Part shown: in pieces, positions 45,766 through 59,670 of the stretch | How positions within the stretch are numbered: the stretch's first letter is position 1 | How the letters are laid out: each line of letters opens with the position of its first letter | Origin: Neodiprion pinetum | Lineage: Eukaryota > Arthropoda > Insecta > Hymenoptera > Diprionidae | Assembly (NCBI RefSeq): GCF_021155775.2 | Contig: NC_060235.2 | Span: 16,986,693 to 17,050,692, forward strand | Direction: 5' to 3' | DNA: 64,000 nt | The notes under the pieces: generated by a model | Told to the model about the DNA's origin: nothing | The model's input: the letters and a program-made list of their open reading frames with translations, nothing else | The model's database searches: none | Made by a program: the position numbers and the translations under genes

Positions 45766-48259
45766 GAGAACGGCGGTAATCGCGCTGCGTGCGACGCGCG
45801 GTTTCGTAAGGAGGAATCGGGACGGTTGCATCTCGTCTCTGCGGTAGGTGGAAATAAATTGGGTATAACCTACGACGTCGGCGAGTTGGTTCTGGTCGTA
45901 GTACTCGGGGCTGATGGTTCGGTGGCACTGCGGTGCAGCCGGCGGTGTAGGATTAATCCTGAACTGTGGACGGAGGGAGAAGCGGGAGTATTAACGACCC
46001 CTTCGTTTACCTACCGCAATTCAACAATTGACAAACTGTAGCTAGGCTCTGGTCCGCGCGTATCCGTGTGTTTGTGTATGTATGTACAAAGCGCGCTTCG
46101 CGCCCCCTGCAAAACTACTCGAGCCCGTTTCGAACTGTACTGTATACAAAGGGCACTAATCTTACCCGGTCTGTTGGAGTTATCGTGTGTTGTCCTCACC
46201 CCTTATGATTATGATTATGATTATGATTATGATTAAGATTATGATTATAGTTATGATTATGGCTACGAGGACGAGTGTCTATCTTTCTCTCGTTCCTTGA
46301 TCAGCGGAGTCGAGTGATGTCACGAAGTCGCGTGTTCTGTTCGAGGAATGAAAATGAAGATAAATCCTCGACTCGCGAGTTGGCTGACAATGAGTTATAA
46401 CCGATATGCGCTTGGAACGTATCATCGAGTCGTTGTACGAAGATTTATCGTTTTGAAAAGTTCAAATTTTGGGGCAGAGTCTTGCGTGTTGTTTTCGGAA
46501 AATCAATTTTCTAAAAACTACAGATTTTTGTAGTAAATATGGAAGAAAATGAAAGTTACAAGGAAACTGAAGGTTTAATATACGGAGCAGGCATCGCTAA
46601 CTATGGGTAGGAGGCTATTTTTTGCAGTTTTTGGTATATTTTTGGGCGAAGAAGGAGAGAATGTGAGAAAAATCGAATATGTTCTTGAATAAGAAAAGGT
46701 CTTTCGTCGGTACGTTGTGCGGACAAACGACTTATACTATACCGCTTGTAAAGTATAGTACAGGATGTATTTGTACGTGTAGGCAGGCAAACGCTGAAAA
46801 GATAATTTTCATCCCATGCAACAGAAGCAATGAATATAATTGAATGAAATTCACTGCACGACGACCGGTCTTTACTTACATGCGACTAGGACCCAGACGG
46901 GAGCATTTATATACAAAAGCATGTACCTTACATGCGTATAATTATCCTGAGGCTATACATGCAAACGGGCTAGGTGGGTGCAATTACCCGACCAACTATA
47001 ACGCGTAATCCCCGAGCGATGAATGTTTCAAGCAGGTTTATCTCGCGATTTTAGAATGCAGTGTATGAGTAGATCTTGCATGTACAACGCTGTCGTTTCT
47101 ATATTTCTACAGCACAAGTCCGGGGACCATAGACCAGACGGAAAATCAAAGATACGAGGACGGATTTCTTGCGAATTGCCTCGTCTGTCTGTCTTTTTCA
47201 CAGAGTTACATAGGCCAGTACATAAAGCCTACGCGACTCGTTACGCGATACCCTTAGACTTGAGAGGGTATTCCAAGGTCGTCTGCGGTACTCCTGCACC
47301 CTCTAACGATGAATTCATAGATCAACGAAAAACTTATGCAAACTTGATGTATTGTCCTCTCCCCTCCTTGGCGTTTTCTCTCTTCGGAATACTTTTTCCT
47401 TCACCTGACGACCGACGCGCGCGAAGCGTATAATAATAACTGCAGCGGTACGTTGTGGCAATTACAACATATTTCGTTAATGCCCGAGCGAAGAAAAGGA
47501 ACGCAGTATGGTAAAACCATCGACACGCGACTTGGAATAGTATACTAAGACTTGAAGTATTAGTATGCCCACTACTGTTTTTTAACGTTACATCGAGAGA
47601 TATTTTTAGTTTCGTTTAACGCTCAGTCCTTAACTATTTTCATTTTTTACCACAATCGAAAAATATAGTCCTAGATACAAAATGAAAATTAATTTCCTAC
47701 CTACTACCGGAAAGTCTAGTATCCGTTACTATTCTTTCTCATTATCATCACTGTTACTATATTTTCTTGCAACTGTTCCGAAAATGTAATGCTTGTGCAA
47801 CGATAAGTTGACGTCAAAGCCTTATTTGAATAAAAAGGTAGAGTAAACCGAACAAACTGATTTTGCGTTGCAATTATCAAAAAATTATCGACGATAGCGC
47901 AAAATGGTTACGCGTGCCTCGTTTTACGTAATCCCAGCAATGTTCAAACAGTTTTTTTTAACGATACCTGTTTTACTGAATTTTTCAAATGAAATTTTTC
48001 TGAGTGTAGCTAAGACTTTTTGAAAAGTTTATTGGGAAATCGATTCGTTACTTGGGAATGGTAGAAATGCGCTTTACAGTCACATCTTGATCTATTTATT
48101 CATACTTCATTGAATATTAATTATTAATACACATTTTGGGTAGAACGTGAATTTATTATTCATTGAGTATTAAATACATTATATATTATCTTTTTTTTGA
48201 ATTGCATGCAATAAACGTTATATTTGCTAAGATATTATTATTGAGCAATTCGTGTATTA
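45766..48259. other. Intergenic stretch
   Basis: A GATTAT repeat lies at 46205-46261. The remainder is unique, becoming AT-rich after 47.5 kb. The 136-codon plus-strand frame at 47023-47433 has no recognisable domain, so I do not call it. Confidence 0.45.
46205..46261. repeat. GATTAT hexamer repeat
   Basis: About nine GATTAT units with two single-base changes. Confidence 0.93.
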
Positions 48260-48263
48260 TTGA

Positions 48264-49049
48264 GGGGAGTAGGCATTGAAAAAATTCGAAATTGTTCGTT
48301 TTTTTCAAAAAGTTTTTATTCTATAATTACAATCTCTTCCAAACATTTGGGCGCGCGAAAAACTGAAAAATTCCCAACTTTGAACTCAGGTGGACTAGAA
48401 AGGCTTTGACGGCTGAAAATGTGTTAAAAATTCAATTCGCCTTTTATAAACTACTGAAAAAACATGCGAAATTTTCATTATTTCTAAGTTTGTTGTCTCA
48501 TTTTTGTCGGTGAAAATTAGTGGTATACGAAAAAAGATTTGTTTAACAATAAAGCAAGATATGAAGTTTCGGTGTGGTGCACATTAACAGGCGTTTTTCT
48601 TTAAACAACGCTTATCAGTAGTTTTGCCACGATAACTCAAAATTTGTTTTTATTTTTGTTATTACAACAAATGTCATTTATTTTTCGACTTTTTTTTTCG
48701 ATTTTGTCCGAAAACTCTTCAACTCTTGTGTCTTTTCAAAAACTTTAGGTTCAGTCTCTAGAGTAACATTCCCTGAAGAAAATGGCGCTTGGAAATTGTC
48801 GAAAACTCTAACCGTTCACTCGAAATCGTGGCAATAAGGGAGCGGCGCACGAGACGCGTGGACTTCTTTATCCGCCAATATCTCCCTTAAATATTTATAT
48901 TTTTTAAACCCTAACCACCGACTTTCATAGCCAAAACTCCAATGAAAACGTTGCAAAACGTTACAAAATGTATGTATGTTGTTTCAGTTCTTCACAAAAG
49001 CCACTTGAATCTCATCCCGTTTTCGGCCTATTTTCGCTGCCTACTTCCC
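48264..49049. mobile_element. TTAA-type MITE, 786 bp
   Basis: The left end GGGGAGTAGGCA and the right end read inward GGGAAGTAGGCAGC are inverted repeats. The right flank is TTAA (49050-49053) and the left TTGA (48260-48263), a one-base decay of TTAA. The interior is AT-rich with no frame above 60 codons. Confidence 0.72.
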
Positions 49050-49053
49050 TTAA

Positions 49054-50081
49054 CACCTGACCTTTTATAGAAAATTGTTTATTATTCTCAAGCATGCGGC
49101 GTGTCGGCTTTGAGCACGCACATCGAATTTCCTACGTTAGCTAACGCCCGCCTGGAACGTCTACTACTACAGGATAACATTTGATAACGTTTCTCCGAAT
49201 GGCCTAACTCTGTTTAGCGTTAGCTAATACTCGGAACGGCCCCATAATTTTCGGATGTTCCACACCTATAATTCTTGATGGATCGTACTTCACAGTGTAC
49301 GTGTCACCGATATCCATTGCAGTATCGGCTCGTTGTTGCGTTGTTGCAAAGAGTAGAACCGTAAATAAAAATAATCAGAAACATGGATAATGCGCACAGC
49401 GTAACATTAACGATAGGCGGTCAACGACCCTGTCGCTGCAGCGGTCTCGGAGTGCAAGACACAGAGAGAGGTTGCATACTCCTTTCTTCGCATGCTTGTC
49501 ATTAGCTTACTCCCACGTGCATGTGTATGTGATCGGCATGAGCTGTACATATCGCGCCGTATCGCGTGTCACAGACCTAGGACAGACGTCTGACGCTGGT
49601 TTGTTGTTGTTTAATTCGAATCCGGGCACATCGCAGCCGCGGCAGGAGATTATTGCGTTCAAACAAACGCCTGATAAACACGAAGGCTTGAAAAGTGTCG
49701 CCGAACTTAATCTGTGCGTAAGTTACATTTAACCGAGTGAAAAAATGTTTAAGCAGCCGGACGATTCACGTTATTCTACAATTCGATCGTTGAAAAATTC
49801 ATATTGCTTGCCCGATTATTACGAACAATAACTCATTTTGTTTTTTAATGAATTCTTCAATCAGTCGTATTAGCAATGAACGATCCGTAAATTATAACCG
49901 TTGCATATACTGCTCGTTTTTTTTTTCATTCTGTAGATCTGTAGGTGTGTAATTCATATTTCAATAAAATAAGGTGTAGGTATGTTTAATCGTAGAATCG
50001 GACGAACTGCATAAATAATTGATTTTCTTGTGAAAAAATAGTGGAGATTTCTCCGACTTTTGATATTAGATTTAAACCTTT
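49054..50081. other. Intergenic stretch
   Basis: No element or exon recognised. GTTAGCTAA-type words recur near 49136-49150 and 49218-49229, possibly a small hairpin. Confidence 0.45.
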
Positions 50082-50085
50082 CAGT

Positions 50086-50340
50086 CCGACATTTTTCCGT
50101 TCATCATTTTGGCCCGAAATATCGGGGTCGCTGATCACGAATCTGAAGTCAGAATTTGATAATTTCTAAATCCAAAGTGCCGAATGCAAGTTCGAACAAA
50201 CTATCAAAATTCGATGATTCTGGCCGAAACTCCATATTTTAATAGCTATACGAAGTGACAAAGATCATTTGAAGTTGTAGGTACATAAACTGTGATAAGA
50301 CTAGGACATGGAAATTTTTGAGATGGGACGCTGAGCAATA
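50086..50340 (+). mobile_element. Fragment related to the TTAA...CCTTTCAGTC repeat family
   Basis: Begins after TTAA (50082-50085) with ACCTTTCAGTCCGAC. It aligns with the reverse complement of 59671-59885, sharing CTATCAA, TCGATGATTCTG, TGACAAAGATCA or a close variant, and GTGATAAGACTAG. The right end was not found. Confidence 0.65.
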
Positions 50341-53300
50341 AGCATAACTTGAGTCGTAATTTTTGTCGAGTTTTTCCAACCACAGATTTTACAACCAATT
50401 GTCACACCTTTCGAACGTGAACGATTCATCTACCCAGTTTCAAAGTTTGTGTCTGTAAAACTGCTTTTTTCACGAATAAAAGCAAATGAGCATAATTTTA
50501 CTGAAAAATGCAGGAAAAGAGGGACAAGCATGAAGATTTTTGTAAAAAAAAAAGTACCCATGTAAACTATACTTTTTACTATAAAATGTAGCAGATTTGA
50601 CTCTGAAATTCTGCACTTCGCGAAGTACATTTTACAAAAATCCTGACGCGTCACTTTTCTTCTGGAGTTAATTTGAGCGGAGGTGGCTGTTTCATTTTCC
50701 CCGTGTCGGATTTGACAGGAATACGCGAATCGCCGATAACCGACAAGAGTCGCAGTAAAGAACGAGGTACGTACCTACGTGCAAACGGCAAACACAAAGA
50801 AAGCTGAAAGTACGTGAGTCGAGCGACGCATACGAGTGCAACCGAGCGTCTGGCCGGCGTCTGGACGTTGGTCTAGTATCGCACGACGTCGTCACCTTTG
50901 GTCACCAGCATCGTTATAATATACCCAGGGGTTCGTCGACCTCGCGATGATCGTCATCGTCGCCAGCCCGGAGTCCTGCACCGTACGCAGGGTCCAACTT
51001 TTCAGCCGTGGTCTCTTATCTCGCGTCATTAAGCCGCACCGTCGGTGCCTCGCCTCCTCCGGCTATAGTTGATAACTTTACGGCCGCATGCACTAACTCG
51101 AGCCGCGGTGCAACCTGACCGGCCGGCCTGACGTCGCGGCTCAATTCGACGCCCAGTGCGGACGACACCATCGAGGAAAATTTCTCAGGACGCGGTGTAG
51201 CTTTTTAGATTCCGCCGCCCTGCCCGATCATTTTCACGTCCTTTGACCGATCAGCCATCGACGTTCGACGAACGAAATTGCGTCTACGATACGTCGAACC
51301 CAACAGCCGTGCAACGATTGCACGAAGGTAGTTAACGCGGCCGGCCGATTGGGGGGAGGGATCGAATCACGCGTCTGGATGCAACGCGTGCGTTTCTTAC
51401 GAACCTGACCTTTGGACGCTCGAGGAGATCACCTTGAGCGTATAGCTTGCGTCGGGCTTGCGACTCGAGAATGTAACGAGAGCTGCAATTTGAAATTGGA
51501 ATCGATCGGTTCGAACTATGCGTCGCAACCGGAGTATACCGTACATAGGTTATTTTCCGTTGGTACGGTGTAAGCGACGCCGTTCTGATGCCCGTTGCAG
51601 CAGCGTGCCAGGGTCGCGTCTTCGTTTGAATATATAACCATACACAGGCATAGAATAATCACTTTTAATTACGCAGACATGTCGGTGAAAGATTTCACCA
51701 TCCACCCTCGCGGTTGGAAAAATAACGGTTGAAAAACTGATCGCAAGATTCACTCCGCAATTTTATTGGACCTGAAAAGAAAAAGATTGAAAAAAAAACG
51801 ATCCGCCTGCAGCCAGGCATTTCAAGCCATTTTAATTCGTTAAAGTTTCTTCGTCGTGGTAAATGTAATTTAGTCGTGCTTCTTTGTTTTTCTATCCTTC
51901 CGCTTATTGTTTTCGAAAATTCAAGTATCGACGCAGGCTGATAATTAATTTTCCGACAATTAGACATACCGAAATAAGACGGGCAAGAGACCGAGAAGTT
52001 GGTTATAGAATAAAGAATGGGGAAAAAAGTGTTCGAAAACGAAGAATACAGCGACTGTCTGGACAAAAACCCGAAATTATCCCGTTTGTAAAAGCAGGTG
52101 ACTAACGATCGGATAAAGAATGACGACGAAAGAAGACAAGAAGAACATTCATATATATATATATATATATACACATCAGACATACCTATATTATACACAA
52201 ATACGAAGGGTTGCGCAGTGCAGGCATTAAAGTTATAAAGACAGAGATAGAGAGATATAAACCCAGAGTACTTGGTGGTGGTGGGGGAGAAGAAGACGAA
52301 GGCGCGTTAGATCGGAGGAATAAATCCGTATACAGGGTTTAAAAAAAAGGTGTCTACTAGAAATAGTAATAATAAAATCGCGGCGGGTGTTTGGGGAGTT
52401 GGAACGGAGTATTTTAACTTTTTAGGGGCGACGCGAGCTCGATGGGGAGGCGCACGGGGTTGCAGCGGCGGTAGGTATGGAAGCCGAGCAGTTCACTTGA
52501 ACAGTTTGGTTGGTTCGTTGGTTGGCTTGTCTGCGGGGGAGTCGCGGCCCAGGGAACGGGGCAAGGGGGTTCAGTCTAGACGGGAGCCCCCCTCCACCCC
52601 CTTGCCCCCCACTCAGACTGCGAGCAGACAGGTTGCACCCAATGTCGTAGCAGCCCGCTGCACTTGCCCGAATCTTTTGCATATCGGCAGCATCGTCCGC
52701 TGGTTACATGCGGTGCGACCGGCCATTCCGCGGTTACTAACGCGGATTCGCGCCCGGATCAAAATCGATCCTAATTGCGCATTCACGCGGAAGAAAACGC
52801 GGAGAAAGTCCGTGCGTTTCTGTGGTATGCCCGAGTATCGGCGTTATTTATCAACGGCGCTCGTTCGTTTCGCGTTATGTTATTCAAGATGACTTGTATA
52901 TCTAACTATAGTTGAATGATTACTGGTGTAAACTGTTGATCAGGATCGACGACGATTGCGTGAAGTAATTCAGAAATCGTTAATTTGCGTCGATGCGTAG
53001 TACGGAAAGAGCGCGAAATATTTCAACAGGTAATACGTATGGTACGTGTATTATATCGTTCGTGCTTATACCGGCAAACACGAATTTTGAGTCAGGTTTC
53101 TGAACGTTAAATTTTGATTTCTTCCACGTAACTGATGAAAGAAAGAATCGTTTTTAATGAAAACATTATTGTAAAGTTCGCTTTTTATTTCAACGTGCCG
53201 CTCTACCTGCTGCTTATTCCATCAACGAAAAACATCAAGACTTATTTATCAACGTAAAAGTGACAAAAGCAAACTTTATATGTACGCAGATTTTGGTTAT

Positions 53301-53528
53301 TATTCGATTTATCGATGATACAAACTCATAAAAAAAAAAAAAAACTTGTTTATCGACCTGTATTATTCACACACTGCAGTGAGTGGACGGAAAATTTCCT
53401 AGTGCAGGCCGTTCAGGCGATGATTGATTGATGTATGTATAACAACGTATCATACCTGAGGAGATGGATTTCTAAAACGCCGAAAGGTCAGCCTGATCAG
53501 AGACATACAATGATACCCGGTGTATAGC
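50341..53528. other. Intergenic stretch with GC-rich islands
   Basis: GC-rich islands occur at about 50680-51480 and 52420-52770. The second is open for 180 plus-strand codons (52350-52892) without any domain. An (AT)n tract lies at 52151-52170 and an A run at 53331-53344. No gene called. Confidence 0.45.
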
Positions 53529-54300
53529 GGGAATTCCACGCTAATCCGACACCGTCTGATCCAGTTTCAGTTTTTGTTTAAATAATTTTCTGCACTTGTC
53601 CCAATTTTTAAATAGTACCCCGAAGTCGTTCAGGTTTTTTATTCAATTTCTCAATTATTCATGAATATTGGAAGTGATTTTAAAATGAACCCTTTTTAAA
53701 ATTCGCAAGAAATTCTTAGAAACTGTATATTAGATTTTTTCCATTTCGTTTCAGCACTTTCAATTTTTTTTTTTTTCAACTAAAAAATTGTTTGAACGGT
53801 CTGAAAATTCCCAAAAAATTCTCAAAACTTCTATCTTTCATCTAGAACGTTTCTAGACCGGTTCCATTATGGTGCGATTTTTGCCTATTTTTTGCCACGT
53901 TCAACTTCTTTTATCAACTTTATCATCAAACCGGTCAAAGTAAATGTTCAAAGTAAAAAATGGATGTTTTGAGAATTTTTTGGGATTTTTCAGACAGTTT
54001 AAGCAATGTTTTAGTTGATCAAAAAAATTGAAAGTGTTGGTAAAAAAGTAGAAAAACCAATCGATCCACCGTGGGCGCGATGTCGAGATGTTTGGAATGG
54101 AAAATACAGTTTTTAGGAATTTTTTAATGAATTTTAAAAAGCGTCTTTCTCAAAATCACCTTCACTATTTATGAATAATTAACCAGTTGAAGAAAAAAAT
54201 CTGCCAAAATCCAGGGTACAGATTCGAAGTTGGGACAAGCGTAGAGACAATTTTGAACAAAATCAAAAATGCTTAGGGTCAGACGTTGGTTGGATTCCCC
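53529..54300. mobile_element. Long-inverted-repeat MITE, 772 bp
   Basis: The left end GGGAATTCCACGCTAATCCG and the right end read inward GGGGAATCCAACCAACGTCT are imperfect inverted repeats. The symmetry continues deep inside: CTTGTCCCAA, TTAATTATTCAT-type, GTGATTTT, TTTTTAAAATTC and AAACTGTAT words recur in mirrored order. Two copies of GAGAATTTTTTGGGA-type sequence face each other near the centre. No frame and no clear target duplication. Confidence 0.75.
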
Positions 54301-55715
54301 CTCCTCCACTTTCTTCGTCAAGAATCACCGAGAAACGGAACTGAACTACGAAGAAAATACCACAAATAAATATTATCAATTAAAATTAGAAATATTATCA
54401 GAACGACTTACTAATTGCGTGCCATTCGAGCGAAGGTCCTGAAAATATTTTTCTACAAATTAAAAAGTTCCTCATATTTTTTTCCATCGCGCGGCTGGAA
54501 TTATTATTTAAACATTGTAAGATTGATGAAAATCATTAAAGAACATCGATGGCGTTCATATGTAGGAACTTCCCAAGGATTCCGATCACAGGAAAAAAAA
54601 AAGAAAATGAAAGAAAAGGAAAAATTTTGTCCAACAAATTACGAGTTCATTATCCGAATACATATATGTCCCAATTGTCGAACATATAATTTTTCCGATG
54701 CACTAGTTTTATACATTTTCGAAATTCCCTCTTGTAACAACGACAACAACAACAATAATAATAGTAACAATAACAAACACAATAATTCCAACTGACGAGA
54801 ATTTTTTCTTCAAGAATAAATTTATGTCAACCTATCTCGTTGAATTATTATAGCTGACCCGCAACTACTGAATTTAAGTTAATTTCCATAAAATTCTATC
54901 AAATAATATCATCTGATGACGGAAAATGGTCGTTGATTCGTTTACCCTGTCGACAGGTGAAAAAAAATTTTTCCTCGGATTAATAGTTCCGATAAAATGT
55001 ATATCGTTAACCATAGTTTCGAATAATGCCCAGCCTCAACACGTATACCTAGGTACGAATAATAACCCGCACGGACGAAGGGAATGACTCGATTGGCTTA
55101 TAAAAACTTTTCCAAAAAGTGCACGATTGTTTCACGGTCAGCATGATACAAACGTAGGGGTTGAGAGGAGAGTAACGACGCCTTTGCGTGCTCGGAAAAC
55201 GAACCTAAACAGTCGCACGGACACAAACATAAAAGAAAGGTGGGGGGGAAAAAAAAAAATAAAAATACATCCATCCTGGTCGGACACCCCAGCGTTTAAT
55301 TTAATCCGCAGGAGAGACGGAGGACTTTTCGCCGATGGGACGCAACGCGCGTGGCCGGTTTATTCCGCGGGCGTCGGGGGTGGGGGGCGTAGAGCAGGCG
55401 TACGTACGTCGACGATATTCGAAGTCGCGGGAGAGCCGTCGGTGGGGGCGTCTAGACGTAACGTCACGGGTAGTCGCGGTAGTCGTGGTGGCTCCCCTTA
55501 ACCCTGCCGGTGTCGCCCTGGCCGGCCAAGCCAAAGCCGAGCCAGACGGAGCCCAGACAAGGAGGGTAACTCCCCGTGACTTTTTCCTCGCCGCAGGATC
55601 GCTGCCGCGGAATACGGGCGCTCCTCCAAGACTCCGCGCTGCCGGTTCCTGCCGCAGCGTAGTTCGAGGTGTACGTCCGCCGCCTGCGCGAGCCAAGGAC
55701 TCAGGACTCATCACT

Positions 55716-55735
55716 GCTCCTCCTCCTCCTCCTCC

Positions 55736-55766
<31 letters not shown>

Positions 55767-55773
55767 TCTTTTC
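55716..55773. repeat. (CTC)n tract with pyrimidine tail
   Basis: About fifteen CTC units, then CATCTTTCTTTTCAG. The tract makes a perfect-looking splice acceptor before ATG at 55774, but that frame stops after six codons. Confidence 0.93.
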
Positions 55774-56447
55774 AGATGGACTCGAGAGGACCTTGAAAAA
55801 CGTACGTCCCGCGACGTGCGTCATGCACCTGCCGCACTCTTGTTTCGAGAGTGGTTATAACAACTTTGCCGCATCGTCTTTCGACGGATCTCTCCGCGCT
55901 ACGCGATACGGTTACAGCTGATTCATGGAGATTTCAATCTTCTTCTCGGACTACATGGCGATAGTTTACAAAGGGATAGTCGAGCTAGACCGGCTAGTTG
56001 AGTACAGGGTTTCTACGACTGGTTGCCCTCCAGCCTCGAATTGATATGCAGTTGAGTTCACCCTGCACCGCCTGCACCACGTACATACGTACAACCGGCG
56101 TCCGGCGGCTCGCGTACACACACACACATACACACAGACGCCACACACACACGTCCGTGTACAGCATAAGCCTCTTAAGCCGCCGTGCAGCAGCAGCATT
56201 CGAACAGGCAGTGGGTATGGAGACCGGTAGGTAATATGAAATGCACAGCTGCACCACCGTCGCGAGTAGCAAGCAGCAGCCTGAGGCCAGGGGCCGCCAT
56301 AATAACAACAACACTTCCCCTTGCATGCCGCATATTGCTCAGGAAGAATAAGTTTTTATCGATTACTGACCTGGGACAACCATCTGCCTCTCGCCGCAGT
56401 GCCCAGAGAATTTTATACCCACGTACACAGACGTATGTCCTATATTT

Positions 56448-56472
56448 GGGGGGGGGGGGGGGGGGGGGGGGG
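56448..56472 (+). repeat. 25-base G homopolymer
   Basis: Twenty-five consecutive Gs as given, able to form G-quadruplex. The length in an assembly may be unreliable. Confidence 0.9.
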
Positions 56473-58989
56473 CAGGAGAAACGGCCAAGAAGAGACTGCA
56501 GCCAACGCGACGGTGCAAGCAAGCAGGCGAGTCGCCTTACGCTTCTTTTTCTCTTCTTACGTACGTACCTACGTATGCATATGATATGGCGCGGCGATAT
56601 GCTGCATACGTTATTCGATGCCTCCACCTTCCTCTCGGTTCTCCTGAACGTTATTATACGTACCCGCAGTCGTCTATTCGTCGCTAAGCTAAGGCAGAGC
56701 CTTCGGATTGCTTCGTTTCCAATCAACGTTTGACCCATCGCCTTGGAATTCTAAGACTTACATGGTCATTTGTCGCGAACGTCTAGGCGTAGAATGTAGG
56801 TACATACGTACCAGTTGGAAATTAACGACTATACAAGACCATCTGCTCGGTCCTACCTCAACACCGTGCTTGTCTATCCCTATCGCCTGGTTAAAGCACG
56901 TCTACTCGCATAGTGGTTGAGTGTTAACTGCCAGCCGTCACGCTATTATACGTTATACATTTTACGCGAATCGGTGTTACCTTTATAGGTATAACATGCG
57001 TTACGTGATCGCCACGTCAGATTCAAGTTGTAAGCGAAGCGTGCTTGACGTTCCAATTTTCACACTTGGGCTTGATTCGTGAAAACTCGGCTGGAGATAG
57101 GAAGGAAATTAGAATATGGAACCGTGGAATATTTCTGGTATCGTCGAGTTTTTTCTGTAACTCTTTTCGTCCTCGTTAGGATAATATTTTGTACGTAAAT
57201 CATTGTAGTTTTTATTTCGGAAACGAAAGATATTTTCCCTTGACAATTATCTCGCTGATGATAAAAATTTAGAAGCGTCGTTAAACTAGACGACGTTTTC
57301 CGATCGCGAAGAAGAAATTCACCGAACACGCTCGTTATGTCACGAAAGAACCGTGACGAAAAATCGACAGGCCTATAAGTATCGGTCCATAATCTTTACA
57401 CTGTTTTAAATAAACTTTACATTGTTTGCGAAAATATTTACTCGAAACCCGACCAATTCTTAAGGCGAACGAAACTAAACCAATGGACCAAGTTTTATCT
57501 CTGTTTTAAAGCGATAGTCGCGGGAAGACACGTAAGTTTTCTTGTACCAATTGGCACGGTAATGTAAAGTTGATGCAACGATCATAAAGTGACGTTGACG
57601 CGTTGTTTAATTGAAACAAGCGGATTTGGGCTCACCCACGAGCCAGCGTTTGAATTTCTGGTTTTCAAACTCGTGTCGCGGTGAAATAATGATAATTTTA
57701 AAAATAATAATAATAACGTCACTATCTTATTCGCACTTTGGAAGCGCAACGTCAAATCCGTCATCAGCGAGCCAAAAAACCTTGCGGTATCAATTTTCAG
57801 TCGAATTCGTTCATTCGTTATCAAGATAACATTTTTGTTTTATTTTTTGGAATCTCGTTGCTCAAATGATTTTAAAAGTACCGAACCGCTCCAAGCGAAA
57901 ATCTAATCAGCTCTAAGTTTGGAAAAGCAGCGTCGATTGTCTCAATAATTGAAATCCGGTAACCCGTTCTCGAGATATCGTCGGACAACAAAATTGATCG
58001 CGTACGTACACACATACTCGTAGATACGCAAACAGACGTTCATCTGAAATTGATTGGAGGTGATTCTCTAGACCTTGAAACATCGAGATCTGGCGAAAAC
58101 TGAACTTTTCATTTCACGGTGATCGCAACAACTTCTTTTTTTCCCTGAAAACAGAAAAACTGGAAGTTAAGAACGTGGCGATAATAATGTAAAGAAACGG
58201 ATGTTTGCTGTCGCGAGTATTTCCCGAAAATGCGCAGATGTACTGAAAACAATAATAATCGCGATAAGGGCAACGTTCAGTTCCATCAATATAATACTCT
58301 AAGCGTTCTTACGCGACAACGATAAACCAAAATCCGACAGCCGTAAGCAAGAAATTCGTGTCGATTACGCAACCCTTGCCTTCAATGCGCGTCTATAAAT
58401 TTTCAATTACAAATACCGACATTGAAAACGAGGTTTCTTTCCAGAGTTAACCACATTTCCCCGTTGAAACCTCACCCTCGTCATCTCGCTGTACTACTAC
58501 AAACAATGAAGTTTTTCTCTCCGATTGTCAATGCGGTGCAACAAGGGCTGCTGCGTCGTGTCTGTACGGGGTGTTCAAATCTATAGTCTATGGCACTGCC
58601 CACGTACACCGCCGGGGCGGTTGCACACCCACTCACCCGCATTCGTCCGTCCATGCAGACCTAGGTACTCGGCGGTAGCGGCAATGTATCTATCTCTCCT
58701 TCTCCCTCTCCCGAGCCACCCGATGACTCTGTCTGGCTAGACTGGCTGCTGCACCCCCGCCGAGCGAGGAGGGGGTGCAGGGTCGGGGGTCAAGGGGGTG
58801 CCGGCTAGACACCGCTCAGACGGTCCAGGGGGGCAGCGACGGCGGGTGGCGCATTCGGCCCATTGGCGTAGGGTCGCGGTGCAGCGGCAAGTGCAGCGTG
58901 TGCAGCGGTGGAGCATGAGCTGAGGACTTAAGGTGACTCACGATCGGCTGAATGCGGTGGTGGTTCGGTCGTCGACCCGTACCCGGTGG

Positions 58990-59670
58990 GGATTTTTCAG
59001 AAATCAGCTTGTTTTTTAAATTTCATATTCGTAATGAACGTACGTTCAAGTGGGTACGTAGAAAATTTCATATCGATCCGATAAATATTATCGAACTCGC
59101 GCACGGACTTGCAGAGACGCCGCGGAGTGTATAAAGTGCTCTTGAAACTTTGAACGCGTTTTTCTAAAAACTATAACTTCAAAGGCGGTGAGCAAGATTT
59201 ATCGGAAACTGCTGAACCGATCAGCCTCGAATTTTTGCACAATGTTTATGAATATATTTATCGTTCCTTGATCGAAGATTTTTTCTTACCGGTAGGTATT
59301 TTCCATTTAATAAACAAATCAGGGCGAAAATTTTTAGGGAAAAACTAGAGTATTTTTTTTTTTTTTTTTTGATAAGCCGCCATTTTGTTTAAAATTAACA
59401 TTTTGCTTATTCCTTCGACAAAGACCAGACAATACCTTGTATTAACTAAATCTTTTTTGTCTTTTTCATTTCGGATGATCCAGTCCAGAGGTATCTCGCT
59501 CACCGCAAGCAGCTTTAAAACGCATTATTTTTACAAATAAGATATACCAGAATGAACTCGAACGTTACCCCAATATGTACATCAATTTTTATATTAATAA
59601 ATTGAAACGTCTCTTCGCGCAGAATCCTTGAAAAATTGCTTTTTTCGGCTTCCTGACTGGGATGCTCAGT
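58990..59670 (-). mobile_element. Diverged second copy of family D
   Basis: Read on the minus strand it follows 13254-13894 over most of its length, sharing GAAGAGACGTTTCA, TTTGTAAAAATAATG, TCATCCGAAATG, TGGTCTTT, TTCGATAAATC-type and GGTGAGCAAGATTTATC-type blocks with many substitutions. Its own terminal TTAA sites are not clear. Its inner end abuts the repeat at 59671-59885. Confidence 0.72.

Larger units (their letters stand above)
54301..58989. other. Intergenic stretch with GC-rich islands and homopolymers
   Basis: GC-rich islands occur at about 55310-55720 and 58590-58920. An AAC/AAT repeat lies near 54738-54785. Long frames in 55.3-56.7 kb are repeat-driven and overlap on both strands. 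No gene called. Confidence 0.45.

Noticed and set aside
55755..55800. Apparent strong splice acceptor followed directly by ATG and, 26 bases later, GTACGT
   Set aside because: The pyrimidine tract is the end of a CTC microsatellite and the ATG frame stops after six codons.
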